DNA of 64,000 nucleotides from Cypionkella sp. (GCA_023255415.1 JALRIN010000002.1:1-64000); one strand, 5' to 3'; positions 1 through 8,539 are shown, counted from the first letter of the stretch. The notes: generated by a model from the sequence alone, not told the origin. A program made the numbers and translations.

Positions 1-1
1 A

Positions 2-607
2 GGGCGCGATGGCTATCAGGTGACCCAAGGCTCGGCCCTGCTGGAGGGGCAAGAATTGCTAGAGATGGAGCCCGAAGCGCGCGCCGCTGCGGGCTTGTTT
101 CTGGCCTTCCAATATCCGGTTGAAATTCCCGGCGTCGGCAATATGACGTTTTTGCGCACCGCAGTGAACGCGCAGCGCAAGACCCGTGGCGAGCCGGAAC
201 TGAGCGCGGGCGAGTTTTTGAAAGTGGTGCGCGAAAAGGCCAAGACCCTGCAGATCGACGCCGATATGCTGAAGCGTCCGGTCAACGTGGGCTTTTCGGG
301 TGGCGAGAAAAAGCGCAACGAAATCCTGCAGATGGCCATGCTGGAACCCAAGATGTGCATTCTTGATGAAACCGACTCTGGCCTTGACGTTGACGCGATG
401 AAGCTGGTGTCCGAAGGCGTGAACGCACTGCGCGGGGCGGGGCGGTCGTTTTTGGTGATCACCCATTATCAGCGCTTGCTTGACCATATCAAACCCGATG
501 TCGTGCATATCATGGCGGCGGGCCGGATCATCAAAACCGGCGGCCCAGAGCTTGCCTTGGAAGTTGAAAACAACGGCTACGCAGATCTGCTGGCGGAGGC
601 CGAGTGA
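2..607 (+). CDS. sufC: SufC, Fe-S assembly ATPase (5' end outside window)
   Basis: ATPase of the SufBCD scaffold that builds Fe-S clusters in the cytoplasm. The open frame runs in from the left edge. It begins with residues G-R-D-G-Y, which in this family lie just after the Walker A loop, so the Walker A motif and roughly the first 45-50 residues are missing from view. Still visible are the ABC signature (FSGGEKKR, near nt 295-320), Walker B with the SufC-specific ILDETDSGLD (nt 358-387) and the switch histidine in ITHYQR. The stop overlaps the start of sufD (ATGA), which indicates translational coupling. This is the first gene in view of a sufC-sufD-membrane protein-membrane protein-sufS block. 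The GTG at 20 is internal, not the start. Confidence 0.95.
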   Translation, partial: GRDGYQVTQGSALLEGQELLEMEPEARAAAGLFLAFQYPVEIPGVGNMTFLRTAVNAQRKTRGEPELSAGEFLKVVREKAKTLQIDADMLKRPVNVGFSGGEKKRNEILQMAMLEPKMCILDETDSGLDVDAMKLVSEGVNALRGAGRSFLVITHYQRLLDHIKPDVVHIMAAGRIIKTGGPELALEVENNGYADLLAEAE

Positions 608-1884
608 TGGCTGTCGCACAGGCAAAACAAGACGCGCTTGCGGCGCGGATTGCAGGATTAAGCTTTGACGCCGCAGGCTGGCAAGGGGCTGTGCGCACCG
701 AGGCACTGGCGCGGTTGACGGCAATGGGCCTGCCTGCCAAGCGCGATGAATATTGGCGCTATACCAACCCCGCACCCTTGGTGGCGCCGCAGCCTGCTGT
801 GAGCACAGCAAAAACCGAAGAACCGGCGCTGTTTGCCGATTTAGACTGTCTGCAACTGGTCTTTGTTGACGGTCAGTTTGACGTCGCCCAATCCGACCCT
901 CTGGCGCTGGAAGGCGTCAGCATTGCGGTCTTATCGCAAGCCAAAGCCGATATCCATTGGGCAGCGGATCTGTTCGGCCAGCTTGAGGCGCGCGGACAAT
1001 CCCCCGTGCAGCGCCCCTTGGCGGCGCTGAACACCGCCTTTGCGGGCGAGGGTGTTTTGATTCATGTGACGGGCAAGCCATCAAAGCCTATCAGCCTGAT
1101 TTACCTCTCCACATCAGCAGGTTGCGATGCAATCCTGCATCACTGCGTGAAGATGGAGGCGGGTTCAGAACTGAGCCTGCTAGAGCAAGGCACCGCTGGC
1201 GCGCGCGTCAATCTGGTGACCGAAGTCGACATCGCCGATGGTGCGCGGTTTCACCACATCCGCGCCCAAGGCCGGGTCGAGAATGACAGCACCCTGACCC
1301 ATATCTTTGCCCGTATTGGCCAACAGGCGGCGTTCAAATCCTTTACCATGACCGCCGATGGGCGTTTGACCCGCAACGAGGCGGTGATGGAGCTTTTGGG
1401 CAATGACTCGAGCGCCCATGTCGCGGGGGCGGCTTTGGGCGAGGGCGCCGTGCATCAAGACGATACGGTCTTCATCACCCATGCCGCCGAGCGCTGCGAA
1501 AGCCGTCAGGTGTTCAAAAAGGTGCTTAAAAACGGCGCAGTTGGCGTGTTTCAAGGCAAGATCCTGGTCAAACAGGGCGCGCAAAAGACCGATGGCTATC
1601 AGATCAGCCAGGCGCTGCTGCTGGACGGCGACAGCCAGTTTCTGGCCAAGCCCGAGCTGGAAATCTATGCCGATGATGTGAAATGTAGCCACGGGTCAAC
1701 CTCGGGGGCGATCGACGAGACCGCTTTGTTCTACCTGCGCTCGCGCGGGGTGCCGCTGCGGGCGGCGCAATCCTTGCTGGTTTTGGCCTTTCTGGCCGAG
1801 GCGATTGGCGAGATTGAGGATGAGGCGATTGCCGAAGCGATCTCGGCCCGGCTGCAGGCTTGGTTGGATTGGCACGAACAGTAA
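607..1884 (+). CDS. sufD: SufD, Fe-S cluster scaffold subunit
   Basis: Partner of SufB in the SufBC2D complex that receives sulfur from SufS/SufE and assembles Fe-S clusters. 425 residues, normal for the family. The C-terminal half holds the conserved beta-helix core, including the block around nt 1590-1730 ending DDVKCSHGSTSGAID and the closing helical segment YLRSRGVPLRAAQ. The ATG at 607 overlaps the sufC stop. A GTG at 604 in the same frame would add one residue, but the ATGA overlap favours 607. The next gene starts directly after the stop codon. Confidence 0.95.
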   Translation: MAVAQAKQDALAARIAGLSFDAAGWQGAVRTEALARLTAMGLPAKRDEYWRYTNPAPLVAPQPAVSTAKTEEPALFADLDCLQLVFVDGQFDVAQSDPLALEGVSIAVLSQAKADIHWAADLFGQLEARGQSPVQRPLAALNTAFAGEGVLIHVTGKPSKPISLIYLSTSAGCDAILHHCVKMEAGSELSLLEQGTAGARVNLVTEVDIADGARFHHIRAQGRVENDSTLTHIFARIGQQAAFKSFTMTADGRLTRNEAVMELLGNDSSAHVAGAALGEGAVHQDDTVFITHAAERCESRQVFKKVLKNGAVGVFQGKILVKQGAQKTDGYQISQALLLDGDSQFLAKPELEIYADDVKCSHGSTSGAIDETALFYLRSRGVPLRAAQSLLVLAFLAEAIGEIEDEAIAEAISARLQAWLDWHEQ

Positions 1885-2373
1885 ATGTCGATCACAACCG
1901 ATATCGTCCAAGGCTGGCTGCATCCCCAAAAGGTGATGCAGCGCCATCTTGCGCGCGGCACATCCGAACCCTTTGCATTTAGTCTTTTGGTGACGTTTTT
2001 GGTGCTGGTGTTTGTGTCTTTGTGGCCGCAATTGTCGCGTCAAAGCCTGCTGCAGCCCGAGGTGCCGATGGTGCAGCGGCTGGTGGCGGCGGGGCTTGCG
2101 CTGCTGGCTTCGGTGCCGGTATGGTATGGGGTTGCAGCCCTAAGCCATTGGATTGCTTTGCTTTTCGGCGGGGCTGGCAACCACTTCCGCGCGCGGCTTG
2201 CGCTGTTTGCGGCGCTGGTGGCTGTGACGCCCGCGATGCTGTTGCAGGGGCTTGTCGCTGGAATGATCGGGCAGGGACCGCAACTTTTATCGGTGCAAGC
2301 GCTGGTCGGTCTGGGCTTTGTCTGGATTTGGATTTCGATGTTAAGGGTGGCGGAGCGTGACCATGCAGATTGA
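1885..2373 (+). CDS. YIP1-like small integral membrane protein
   Basis: 162-residue membrane protein with about four hydrophobic segments (roughly residues 29-48, 65-92, 105-128 and 133-155) and a short amphipathic N-terminus. It resembles the YIP1-type membrane proteins that sit between sufD and sufS in Rhodobacteraceae. Its start codon immediately follows the sufD stop and its end overlaps the next gene, so it belongs to the suf transcript. No catalytic or metal-binding motif is visible and it contains no cysteine, so a direct role in Fe-S chemistry is not indicated. A membrane-anchoring or transport role would be inference. Confidence 0.8.
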   Translation: MSITTDIVQGWLHPQKVMQRHLARGTSEPFAFSLLVTFLVLVFVSLWPQLSRQSLLQPEVPMVQRLVAAGLALLASVPVWYGVAALSHWIALLFGGAGNHFRARLALFAALVAVTPAMLLQGLVAGMIGQGPQLLSVQALVGLGFVWIWISMLRVAERDHAD

Positions 2374-2956
2374 TTTGGTGGCCATCTTGCAAGCGGCGCA
2401 GCAGACGGTGAAAGCCCCGCGCGCGGTTGCCCGCAGCCTGATCGACCAGCAATTTCCAGCAAGCTTTGGCTGGATGGCGATTGCTTTGGCGGTGGTGCTG
2501 TCGACGGTTCTGTCGGTGCTGTCGGGCCTAATCGCGCCGATGGAGGCCGATCCGGGCTATGCCACGCTGTTTGCCAGCCCGATGTCGCTGGCCCTGATGC
2601 AAGCGCTGCTGCTGATGATGTCGCTGATGTTCATTCAGGGCCTTGGCCGCGCCATGGGGGGCAGGGGGCAGCTTTCGGACGCTCTGGTTTTGCTGGCTTG
2701 GCTCGAGGGCATTTTGATCCTGATCCAAGTGGTGCAATTGGTTTTGCTGCTGGTCTCGCCGGTTTTGGCGGTGCTTTTGGGCATCGCATCTTTTGTGGTG
2801 TTTCTGCGTGTTTTGGCGCATTTTATTGCCGAATTGCACGGCTTTACCTCTGCCGGAAAGGTTTTGGGGATGATCCTTCTGACCTTTTTGGTGGTTTCCT
2901 TTCTGATGGCCGCAATGGGCATCGGACTGCCAGCAGGAGCGGCCAGCCATGTATGA
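2363..2956 (+). CDS. YIP1 family membrane protein
   Basis: 197 residues with several hydrophobic helices (about 35-58, 70-92, 105-150 and 163-188). The aromatic/glycine pattern and length fit the YIP1 family. It is the second of two consecutive membrane proteins inside the suf operon. The start is placed at ATG 2363 because a GGAG lies about 8 nt upstream; a GTG at 2357 in the same frame is the alternative. It overlaps the previous gene by 11 nt and sufS by 8 nt, a pattern of tight coupling. Function unknown. Its genomic position is the only link to Fe-S assembly. Confidence 0.8.
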   Translation: MQIDLVAILQAAQQTVKAPRAVARSLIDQQFPASFGWMAIALAVVLSTVLSVLSGLIAPMEADPGYATLFASPMSLALMQALLLMMSLMFIQGLGRAMGGRGQLSDALVLLAWLEGILILIQVVQLVLLLVSPVLAVLLGIASFVVFLRVLAHFIAELHGFTSAGKVLGMILLTFLVVSFLMAAMGIGLPAGAASHV

Positions 2957-4169
2957 TGTCGAAGAAATCCGCGCCGATTTCCCAATTCTGTCGCGCCAAG
3001 TCAACGGCAAGCCTTTGGTTTACCTAGACAATGGCGCCTCGGCGCAAAAGCCACAGGTGGTGATTGATGCCGTCACCCAAGCCTATGCGATGGAATATGC
3101 CAATGTGCACCGCGGCTTGCATTACCTCTCGAACCTTGCGACCGACAAATACGAGGCCGTGCGTGGCATTGCAGCGCGGTTTTTGAACGCGGGCTCGGAC
3201 CACGAGATCGTCTTTACCACCGGCGCGACCGAGGGCATCAATCTGGTCTCTTACGCTTGGGCCGCCCCGCGTTTTCAACCCGGTGACGAGATTGTTTTGT
3301 CGATCATGGAACATCATGCCAATATCGTGCCCTGGCATTTTCTGCGCGAACGGCTTGGGGTGGTGCTGAAATGGGTCGAGGTGGATGCCAATGGCGATCT
3401 CGACCCGCAGGCGGTGCTGGATGCGATCACGCCGCGCACCAAGCTGGTGGCAATCACCCATATGTCAAACGTGCTGGGCACGGTGGTGGATGTGGCGGCG
3501 ATCTGTGCTGGCGCGCGGGCGCGCGGGGTTGCGGTGCTGGTCGATGGCTCGCAAGCGGCGGTGCACGGGCCGGTGGATGTGCAGGCGATCGGCTGCGATT
3601 TCTATGCAGTCACCGGGCACAAGCTTTATGGGCCCAGCGGCTCTGGCGTCATCTATATTCGCGCCGATCGGCAGGCCGAAATGCGGCCCTTCCTTGGCGG
3701 CGGCGATATGATCCGCGAGGTCAGCCGCGACGCGGTGATCTATAATGATCCGCCGATGAAGTTCGAAGCGGGCACGCCCGGGATCGTGCAACAAATCGGT
3801 CTGGGCGTGGCGCTGGAGTATCTGATGGCGCTTGGCATGCAGAATGTGGCAGCGCATGAGCGGGGGCTGCGCGATTATGCCAGGGCGCAGCTTTCTGGGC
3901 TGAATTGGTTGAATCTGCAGGGAAATTCCGAAAGCAAGGGCGCGATTTTCTCCTTTACCTTGCAGGGGCAGGCGCATGCGCATGACATCTCGACCGTGCT
4001 GGACAAACGCGGCATTGCGGTGCGCGCAGGCACCCATTGTGCGATGCCCTTGATGGCGCATCTGGGCATAGGGGCCAGTTGCCGCGCGTCTTTCGGGCTT
4101 TACAACACCAAGGCCGAAGTTGACGCGCTGGTTTCAGCCTTAGAGCTTTGTCACGATCTTTTTGCGTGA
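2949..4169 (+). CDS. sufS: SufS group II cysteine desulfurase
   Basis: PLP enzyme that removes sulfur from L-cysteine and delivers it as a persulfide to the SufBCD machinery. 406 residues, full length. The PLP-binding lysine is K225 in VTGHKLYGPSG. The catalytic cysteine is C364 in the RAGTHCAMP loop, the short loop expected of the SufS/CsdA type. The N-terminal YLDNGASAQKP and EHHANIVPW blocks are also typical. It overlaps the preceding membrane-protein gene by 8 nt and is the last suf gene before the tRNA. No sufE or sufA follows within the window. Confidence 0.96.
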   Translation: MYDVEEIRADFPILSRQVNGKPLVYLDNGASAQKPQVVIDAVTQAYAMEYANVHRGLHYLSNLATDKYEAVRGIAARFLNAGSDHEIVFTTGATEGINLVSYAWAAPRFQPGDEIVLSIMEHHANIVPWHFLRERLGVVLKWVEVDANGDLDPQAVLDAITPRTKLVAITHMSNVLGTVVDVAAICAGARARGVAVLVDGSQAAVHGPVDVQAIGCDFYAVTGHKLYGPSGSGVIYIRADRQAEMRPFLGGGDMIREVSRDAVIYNDPPMKFEAGTPGIVQQIGLGVALEYLMALGMQNVAAHERGLRDYARAQLSGLNWLNLQGNSESKGAIFSFTLQGQAHAHDISTVLDKRGIAVRAGTHCAMPLMAHLGIGASCRASFGLYNTKAEVDALVSALELCHDLFA

Positions 4170-4176
4170 TTTCGCG

Positions 4177-4205
4177 TTGCAGGCGTAAGCGTCTGCAGCT
4201 ATAGA
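4177..4205 (+). promoter_or_regulatory. Probable sigma-70 promoter of tRNA-Arg
   Basis: TTGCAG (4177-4182) and TATAGA (4200-4205) are separated by exactly 17 nt. The tRNA begins 9 nt after the -10 box. Good match in sequence and geometry; not experimentally shown. Confidence 0.6.
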
Positions 4206-4213
4206 ACTCTCAG

Positions 4214-4290
4214 GCACCCATAGCTCAGCTGGATAGAGCGTTGCCCTCCGAAGGCAAAGGTCGCACGTTCGAATCGTGCTGGGTGCACCA
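4214..4290 (+). tRNA. tRNA-Arg (anticodon CCG)
   Basis: 77 nt including an encoded CCA end. The acceptor stem pairs GCACCCA (4214-4220) with TGGGTGC (4280-4286), with discriminator A at 4287. The anticodon stem TTGCC/GGCAA encloses the loop CTCCGAA, with anticodon CCG at 4248-4250 reading CGG (Arg). The T arm carries the usual GTTCGAATC. The hybrid kinase gene on the opposite strand ends only 4 nt downstream. Confidence 0.97.
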
Positions 4291-4294
4291 TTTC

Positions 4295-6889
4295 CTATTT
4301 TTGGTTCGTCAGGCTTTTGCTAAGGTTTGGGTCATAGCTGAGCAGGGCTGCGCGGGTCTTATCCCAAACCGGGGTCAGGGTCAGCAATTGGCGCGGGACG
4401 TCTTCGGTGGCACCAGCCTTGCACAGCGCTTCAAGTGTGCGCAGCTCTTGCGTGAAGGCGATCGCGCCAAAGAGCGCCGCCGACCCACAGAGTTTGTGAA
4501 TCTCTGCACGCAGCACCTCGATGCAGGCCTTTGCTTCGGGGGCCATCAGCTTGGCCAGGGTGGTTTCCACTTGTTTCACAAAATCATGTGTCAGGCTTTG
4601 TGACAGCGCTTCGCCCATTGCTTCGAACAATTCGGCCAATACAGGGCGGTCGATCACCATGATGGTGTCAGCCTCCGACTGCGCCGCAGCAATCGGCTTG
4701 GATTTGCAATAGCCGCGCAGAATACTTGCCAGCGCATGCCCCGTGACCGGTTTCACCAAAACCTCTTGCATGCCCGCCGCCTTGAACTGCGCCACTTCCT
4801 CGGCAAGAGCATGGGCGGTCAGCGCGATGATCGAGACGTTCTTGCAAGGGCCATCCCCGGCACGAATGGCCTTGGTTGCCTCGATCCCATCCATGCGAGG
4901 CATCGAGATATCCATGAAAATCAGATCAAATTTCGTTTTGCCAGCCAGCCGCACACCTTCTTCGCCATCGATGGCTTCCGAAACGCTATGCCCATGTTTT
5001 GCAAGCATTTCTCTGATCACAAGCCGGTTGATCGCATTGTCTTCAATCACCAGAACATTGCAGCCGGTTGGCACCTTGATCGCGGCTTTTGGCGTGGCAA
5101 GCGGCAGGGCAGGTGGCGCGATGACGCTTCGCGCAGGGGTGTTTGGCAAGCGAATGGTAAAGGTGCTGCCGTTATTTTTCTGGCTTTGTACCGTAATCTG
5201 CCCGCCCAGGTTTTCGACAATGCGGCGGGTGATGCCAAGGCCCAGTCCGGTGCCACCTTGGGCGCGCGAATAGCTTGGGTCGAGGGTGACGAAATCTTCA
5301 AAGATGCGGTCCAAGTCTGCCGCCGCAATGCCAACCCCGGTATCGGCCACGGCAAAGCTTATGGTTTGCAGCGCAGGCTCGTAATCCACTTTTAAGGTTA
5401 TTGTGCCATCGCGGGTGAATTTAATTGCATTGCCGATCAGGTTCAAAAGGATTTGGCGCAGTTGGAAATCATCAAGTTCGACAGTTTCTGGCACCCGCGC
5501 CGAGATCTGTTGTTTCAGGGTGTTTTGGTTGGCCAAACTGTTCGGGCTTTGGTTGGCGAGGATTTCTGCAACCAGCTGTGCAATGTTAACCGCACTGCGC
5601 TGAATGGGCATCTTGCCGCTTTCCAGCCGCGCGATGTTCAACACGTCATTGACGTGGTGCAGCAGCAGCTTGCCCGACTCTTTCATCACCCCAATCAGGC
5701 CCAGTTGGCGCGGTGTCAGACTGGTGTCTTCGATCAGCTCCAGCGTGCCCAACATGCCATTCAACGGCGTGCGCATTTCATGGCTCATCACTGCCAGCAA
5801 CTCTGCCTTGGCCTTTTCACCTGCCAAAGCGCGGTCTCTTGCCGCCACCAGCTCTTGTTCTGCGGCAGTCTCGGCCGACAGATCCCGAATGAAAGAGATG
5901 AAAATCGTGCCTTCGGTGTCTTCGGATTGGGCCACCGAGAGTTCGACCGGAAATTCGGCTTTGGCGCTGTTCAACGCGGTCATCCGCACCCGGCCTTTGC
6001 CCACCACACGCGGCGCCTCGGCGCGCTGCATCCGTAACATGCCGGCATTATGCCCGGCCAAAAAGCGTTGCGGCACAATCAGGTCAGACAGATATTTGCC
6101 AATAGTCTGCGCGCGTGCATAGCCAAAGATCCGCTCTGCTGCCGGGTTGAATTCCAGCACACGGCCCTGAATATCGGCCACGATCACCGCATCCAAGGCA
6201 TTGTCCACAATCGCCTTAATCCGGTTCAGCGACAGTTCAACCTGGCGCGCGTGCAGCCGTGACATGCGGTCGAAATGCAGCAGCAAGACCACAAGCAAAA
6301 GCAGCAAGATAACCATCAAGCCGGTCAGCGCGCCAACTTTGACCAAAGTGCTGACGATCTGTTTACGCTGCCCATCGGCATTGACCGCAAACAGACGCAG
6401 CGCCGCCAAAGACAGCGAACGCACCACAGGTCGCACCAGCAGCGCCTGTTTTTCCATCGCGGGCAGGGCAGCTTGTAGCGCCTGATCAGGGCCATCAATC
6501 AGCGGCAGAAAGGAATCCATAAAGCCTCGAACCCGCATCAAAGGCTCGACATAGGCTTGTTTAGAGCGCAACGGCTCAAAGACTTTGCCCTGCAGAAACG
6601 TATTGGTGCGGCTGTAGACGATATTATAGCTGGTGCGCACCTGCGACAGCGTGGCGCGGCCAAGGATGGCTTCACTCAGGGCTTCTTTAAAGTTCAGAAA
6701 TTCGACATCCAGTTGCGACAAGGTCCATTGGGTATTGTCGGAACTGGCCGAGGCTTGGGACTGAATGCCACTGCGCACGTTCATGCCAAGGGTTGCAATG
6801 CCAGCCATGCAGAGCGTCAAGACACAAGCCATAAACACGCCAAACAGGGCACGCGTCACAGCTTTTTGTCGAAACGTCTGTTTTTGCAC
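4295..6889 (-). CDS. Hybrid sensor histidine kinase (PAS-HisKA-HATPase-REC-Hpt)
   Basis: 864-residue membrane sensor kinase with an internal phosphorelay. Order: TM1 about 13-36, extracytoplasmic region about 37-180, TM2 about 184-206, PAS about 225-340, HisKA with phospho-acceptor H370 in MSHEMRTPLNG, HATPase with N487 and the D517-G-V-G box, receiver domain about 610-725 with phospho-acceptor D660, and C-terminal Hpt with H798 in EIHKLCGSA. Start is GTG at 6889. It lies 58 nt downstream of the periplasmic protein gene at 6948-7454 and probably shares its transcript; a LuxR-type response regulator is divergent at 7726. The internal Hpt suggests it passes phosphate to that regulator, which is inference. 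The signal sensed is unknown. Confidence 0.93.
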   Translation of the reverse strand: MQKQTFRQKAVTRALFGVFMACVLTLCMAGIATLGMNVRSGIQSQASASSDNTQWTLSQLDVEFLNFKEALSEAILGRATLSQVRTSYNIVYSRTNTFLQGKVFEPLRSKQAYVEPLMRVRGFMDSFLPLIDGPDQALQAALPAMEKQALLVRPVVRSLSLAALRLFAVNADGQRKQIVSTLVKVGALTGLMVILLLLLVVLLLHFDRMSRLHARQVELSLNRIKAIVDNALDAVIVADIQGRVLEFNPAAERIFGYARAQTIGKYLSDLIVPQRFLAGHNAGMLRMQRAEAPRVVGKGRVRMTALNSAKAEFPVELSVAQSEDTEGTIFISFIRDLSAETAAEQELVAARDRALAGEKAKAELLAVMSHEMRTPLNGMLGTLELIEDTSLTPRQLGLIGVMKESGKLLLHHVNDVLNIARLESGKMPIQRSAVNIAQLVAEILANQSPNSLANQNTLKQQISARVPETVELDDFQLRQILLNLIGNAIKFTRDGTITLKVDYEPALQTISFAVADTGVGIAAADLDRIFEDFVTLDPSYSRAQGGTGLGLGITRRIVENLGGQITVQSQKNNGSTFTIRLPNTPARSVIAPPALPLATPKAAIKVPTGCNVLVIEDNAINRLVIREMLAKHGHSVSEAIDGEEGVRLAGKTKFDLIFMDISMPRMDGIEATKAIRAGDGPCKNVSIIALTAHALAEEVAQFKAAGMQEVLVKPVTGHALASILRGYCKSKPIAAAQSEADTIMVIDRPVLAELFEAMGEALSQSLTHDFVKQVETTLAKLMAPEAKACIEVLRAEIHKLCGSAALFGAIAFTQELRTLEALCKAGATEDVPRQLLTLTPVWDKTRAALLSYDPNLSKSLTNQK

Positions 6890-6947
6890 TCTCTCGCCCC
6901 TACTTGAGCACCTGGTTACGCATTCACAAAAGACAGTGCTTTCGTCT

Positions 6948-7454
6948 TCAGTTTTCCAACTCTATGCGCACCAACTGCCAAATGCTGCGGGTAAAGGTGG
7001 TTTCAGTTTGATAGTCCTTTTTGGCATCATAGGGATAGATCAACCAGAGCGGCCCTTTGTCGCGCACCGACATCGGTTTGCCATCAATCGCATAGGCAAT
7101 GATCGGCCCATCCGCCACAGCATCACTCAGCGGCACATCGACGGCATAGTCGTTGACTGCATACATATTCAGCGTTTTTGCCTTAATTTGCAGCTTTTCC
7201 ACCAAGGCAAGCAGACTGACCCCGGTGAATTCAGAAATGCCTTCGGTCCAGACAGTCGAGGTTTTAAAGCTTGTGACGCCAAGGCCTTTTAACATGGCTT
7301 CATCAAAGCTGGCGCTGTGATCGCCATTGGTAACGGCAAGATCGCCCGTCACCTTCAAGACAACTTCGCCTTTTGGTTGAGCAAGCCCCTCTGCTAAAAG
7401 CGGCATTGACCCAAACAGGGTTACACAAAACAAAGACACCAAAAACCGTTTCAT
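6948..7454 (-). CDS. Periplasmic protein resembling a molybdopterin oxidoreductase domain, probable sensor accessory
   Basis: 168 residues with a signal peptide (about 1-21, MKRF...LAEG). The region around residues 60-95 (TEGISEFTGVSLLALVEKL) and the later IAYAIDGKPM/GPLWLIYPYD blocks look like the fold of the sulfite-oxidase-type molybdopterin-binding domain. The enzymes use a cysteine to bind molybdenum. The mature part of this protein has no cysteine at all (the only one is in the signal peptide), so redox catalysis with a Mo cofactor is unlikely. It has a good RBS (GGAAGG) and precedes the hybrid kinase on the same strand. A role as a ligand-sensing partner of the kinase is inference from position. 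Confidence 0.75.
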   Translation of the reverse strand: MKRFLVSLFCVTLFGSMPLLAEGLAQPKGEVVLKVTGDLAVTNGDHSASFDEAMLKGLGVTSFKTSTVWTEGISEFTGVSLLALVEKLQIKAKTLNMYAVNDYAVDVPLSDAVADGPIIAYAIDGKPMSVRDKGPLWLIYPYDAKKDYQTETTFTRSIWQLVRIELEN

Positions 7455-7519
7455 TCAAAGCACCTTCCGGCAAACTTGTTAATCACAGGTAACTTGTGTC
7501 ACGGCAAGGGTATCAAATC

Positions 7520-7645
7520 ACGATATCTTAAGGATATGACGATATACTTTAGGATATATATCTGCTACAAAATGAACCAAATGTATTCTGATGATGAACT
7601 TTCGCAGCGACAGGCTTATTGTTACTACCTTAAGGGCTAAGTAAC
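7520..7645. promoter_or_regulatory. AT-rich operator-like region with repeated CTTWAGG boxes
   Basis: Lies between the divergent sensor genes and the response regulator. Two near-identical units, ACGATATCTTAAGGATAT (from 7520) and ACGATATACTTTAGGATAT (from 7539), place CTTAAGG at 7527 and CTTTAGG at 7547, 20 nt apart. The first unit is an inverted repeat (ATATC-TTAAG-GATAT). A third CTTAAGG (7629-7635) lies inside a larger inverted repeat GTTACT (7621-7626)/AGTAAC (7640-7645). Such spacing is typical of a dimeric DNA-binding regulator; which one binds is not known. Confidence 0.5.
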
Positions 7646-7725
7646 ACTCACTGGCTTATAGAAGCAGATACCTCAGACTAGTCCGGAAGCATAGCGGGCG
7701 TCGTCGGGGCAGAACGGGAAGCAGA

Positions 7726-8328
7726 ATGCGGATACTAGTTGCTGATGACCACGATCTTGTGCGCGAAACCATCGCGGCATTTCTGGAAAGCGAAGGCTTT
7801 GAAGAGGTGCGGATGGCCTCCACTTTGGATGAAGCGCTGCGGGTTGTGCAAGCCTCGGGCAGCTTTGATCTGGTTTTTGTGGATTACGACATGCCCGGCA
7901 TGGAGGGTCTGGAAGGTCTGACCCGGATGATGGAGGCAAATGAGGGCCGTCCTGTGGCCTTGATCTCGGGAGCGATCACGCCTGCGGTGGCCGAACAGGC
8001 CCTGGCGATGGGGGCGGCGGGCTATGTGCCCAAAACGCTCGGCTCGCGTTCGATGGTGGCTGCGGCGCGCTTTATGGTGGCAGGCGAGATCTATGCGCCG
8101 ATGAGCCTGATGAAAAAAGAACAATCTGCTAAAGACATGCTGCTGTCACCGCGTGAGATCGACGTGCTGCGTGGCATTTGCGAAGGAAAATCCAACAAAG
8201 AAATTGCGCGCGACCACGATCTGCAAGAGGTGACGGTCAAGTTGCACGTCAAGACCATGAGCCGCAAGCTGTTGGCGAAAAATCGGACCCATGCTGCTAT
8301 GATCGCACGCGACCGCAAGCTTCTGTAA
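7726..8328 (+). CDS. LuxR/NarL-type response regulator
   Basis: 200 residues: receiver domain 1-120 with acidic pair D7/D8, phospho-acceptor D53 (FVDYDMPG) and conserved K103, then a LuxR-type helix-turn-helix about 138-198 (LSPREIDVLRGICEGKSNKEIA). RBS GGAAG just upstream of ATG 7726. It is transcribed away from the periplasmic protein and hybrid kinase genes and is the natural candidate for their output. A strong terminator follows. The receiver is complete, so the regulator should be phosphorylatable. Targets are unknown; the repeated boxes upstream suggest self-regulation. Confidence 0.9.
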   Translation: MRILVADDHDLVRETIAAFLESEGFEEVRMASTLDEALRVVQASGSFDLVFVDYDMPGMEGLEGLTRMMEANEGRPVALISGAITPAVAEQALAMGAAGYVPKTLGSRSMVAAARFMVAGEIYAPMSLMKKEQSAKDMLLSPREIDVLRGICEGKSNKEIARDHDLQEVTVKLHVKTMSRKLLAKNRTHAAMIARDRKLL

Positions 8329-8336
8329 GGCCCGAA

Positions 8337-8360
8337 GGGCGGTGTTGTGCCGCCCTTTTT
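8337..8360 (+). terminator. Rho-independent terminator of the response regulator
   Basis: Stem GGGCGG (8337-8342)/CCGCCC (8350-8355), 7-nt loop, followed by TTTTT. It begins 9 nt after the stop codon. Confidence 0.85.
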
Positions 8361-8487
8361 AATCAAATCAATTTATCCGATAATCATTATTATGTAATAT
8401 ATATCTTACCGAACCTCACGCAGCTCTCGCATAAATAGCCAATCCCCCTGAACACCAACAAAACCCGGCGCCCGCAGGCTTAACCCA

Positions 8488-8518
8488 TAAAAAAAGAGCC
8501 GGCATTGCTGCCAGCTCT
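8488..8518 (-). terminator. Rho-independent terminator of rpsB-tsf
   Basis: Read on the minus strand: AGAGCTGGCA and TGCCGGCTCT form the stem (one mismatch or bulge), followed by a run of T (plus-strand A run 8488-8495). It lies about 20 nt past the tsf stop. Confidence 0.8.
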
Positions 8519-8539
8519 CCTTGTCGGTCTGAAAAAAGA

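Noticed and set aside
59..811. 250-residue antisense frame across sufC/sufD
   Set aside because: Shadow of two well-supported suf genes.
4155..4173. Hairpin TCACG/CGTGA at the end of sufS as terminator
   Set aside because: Only 5 bp, with the T-run in the loop instead of after the stem.
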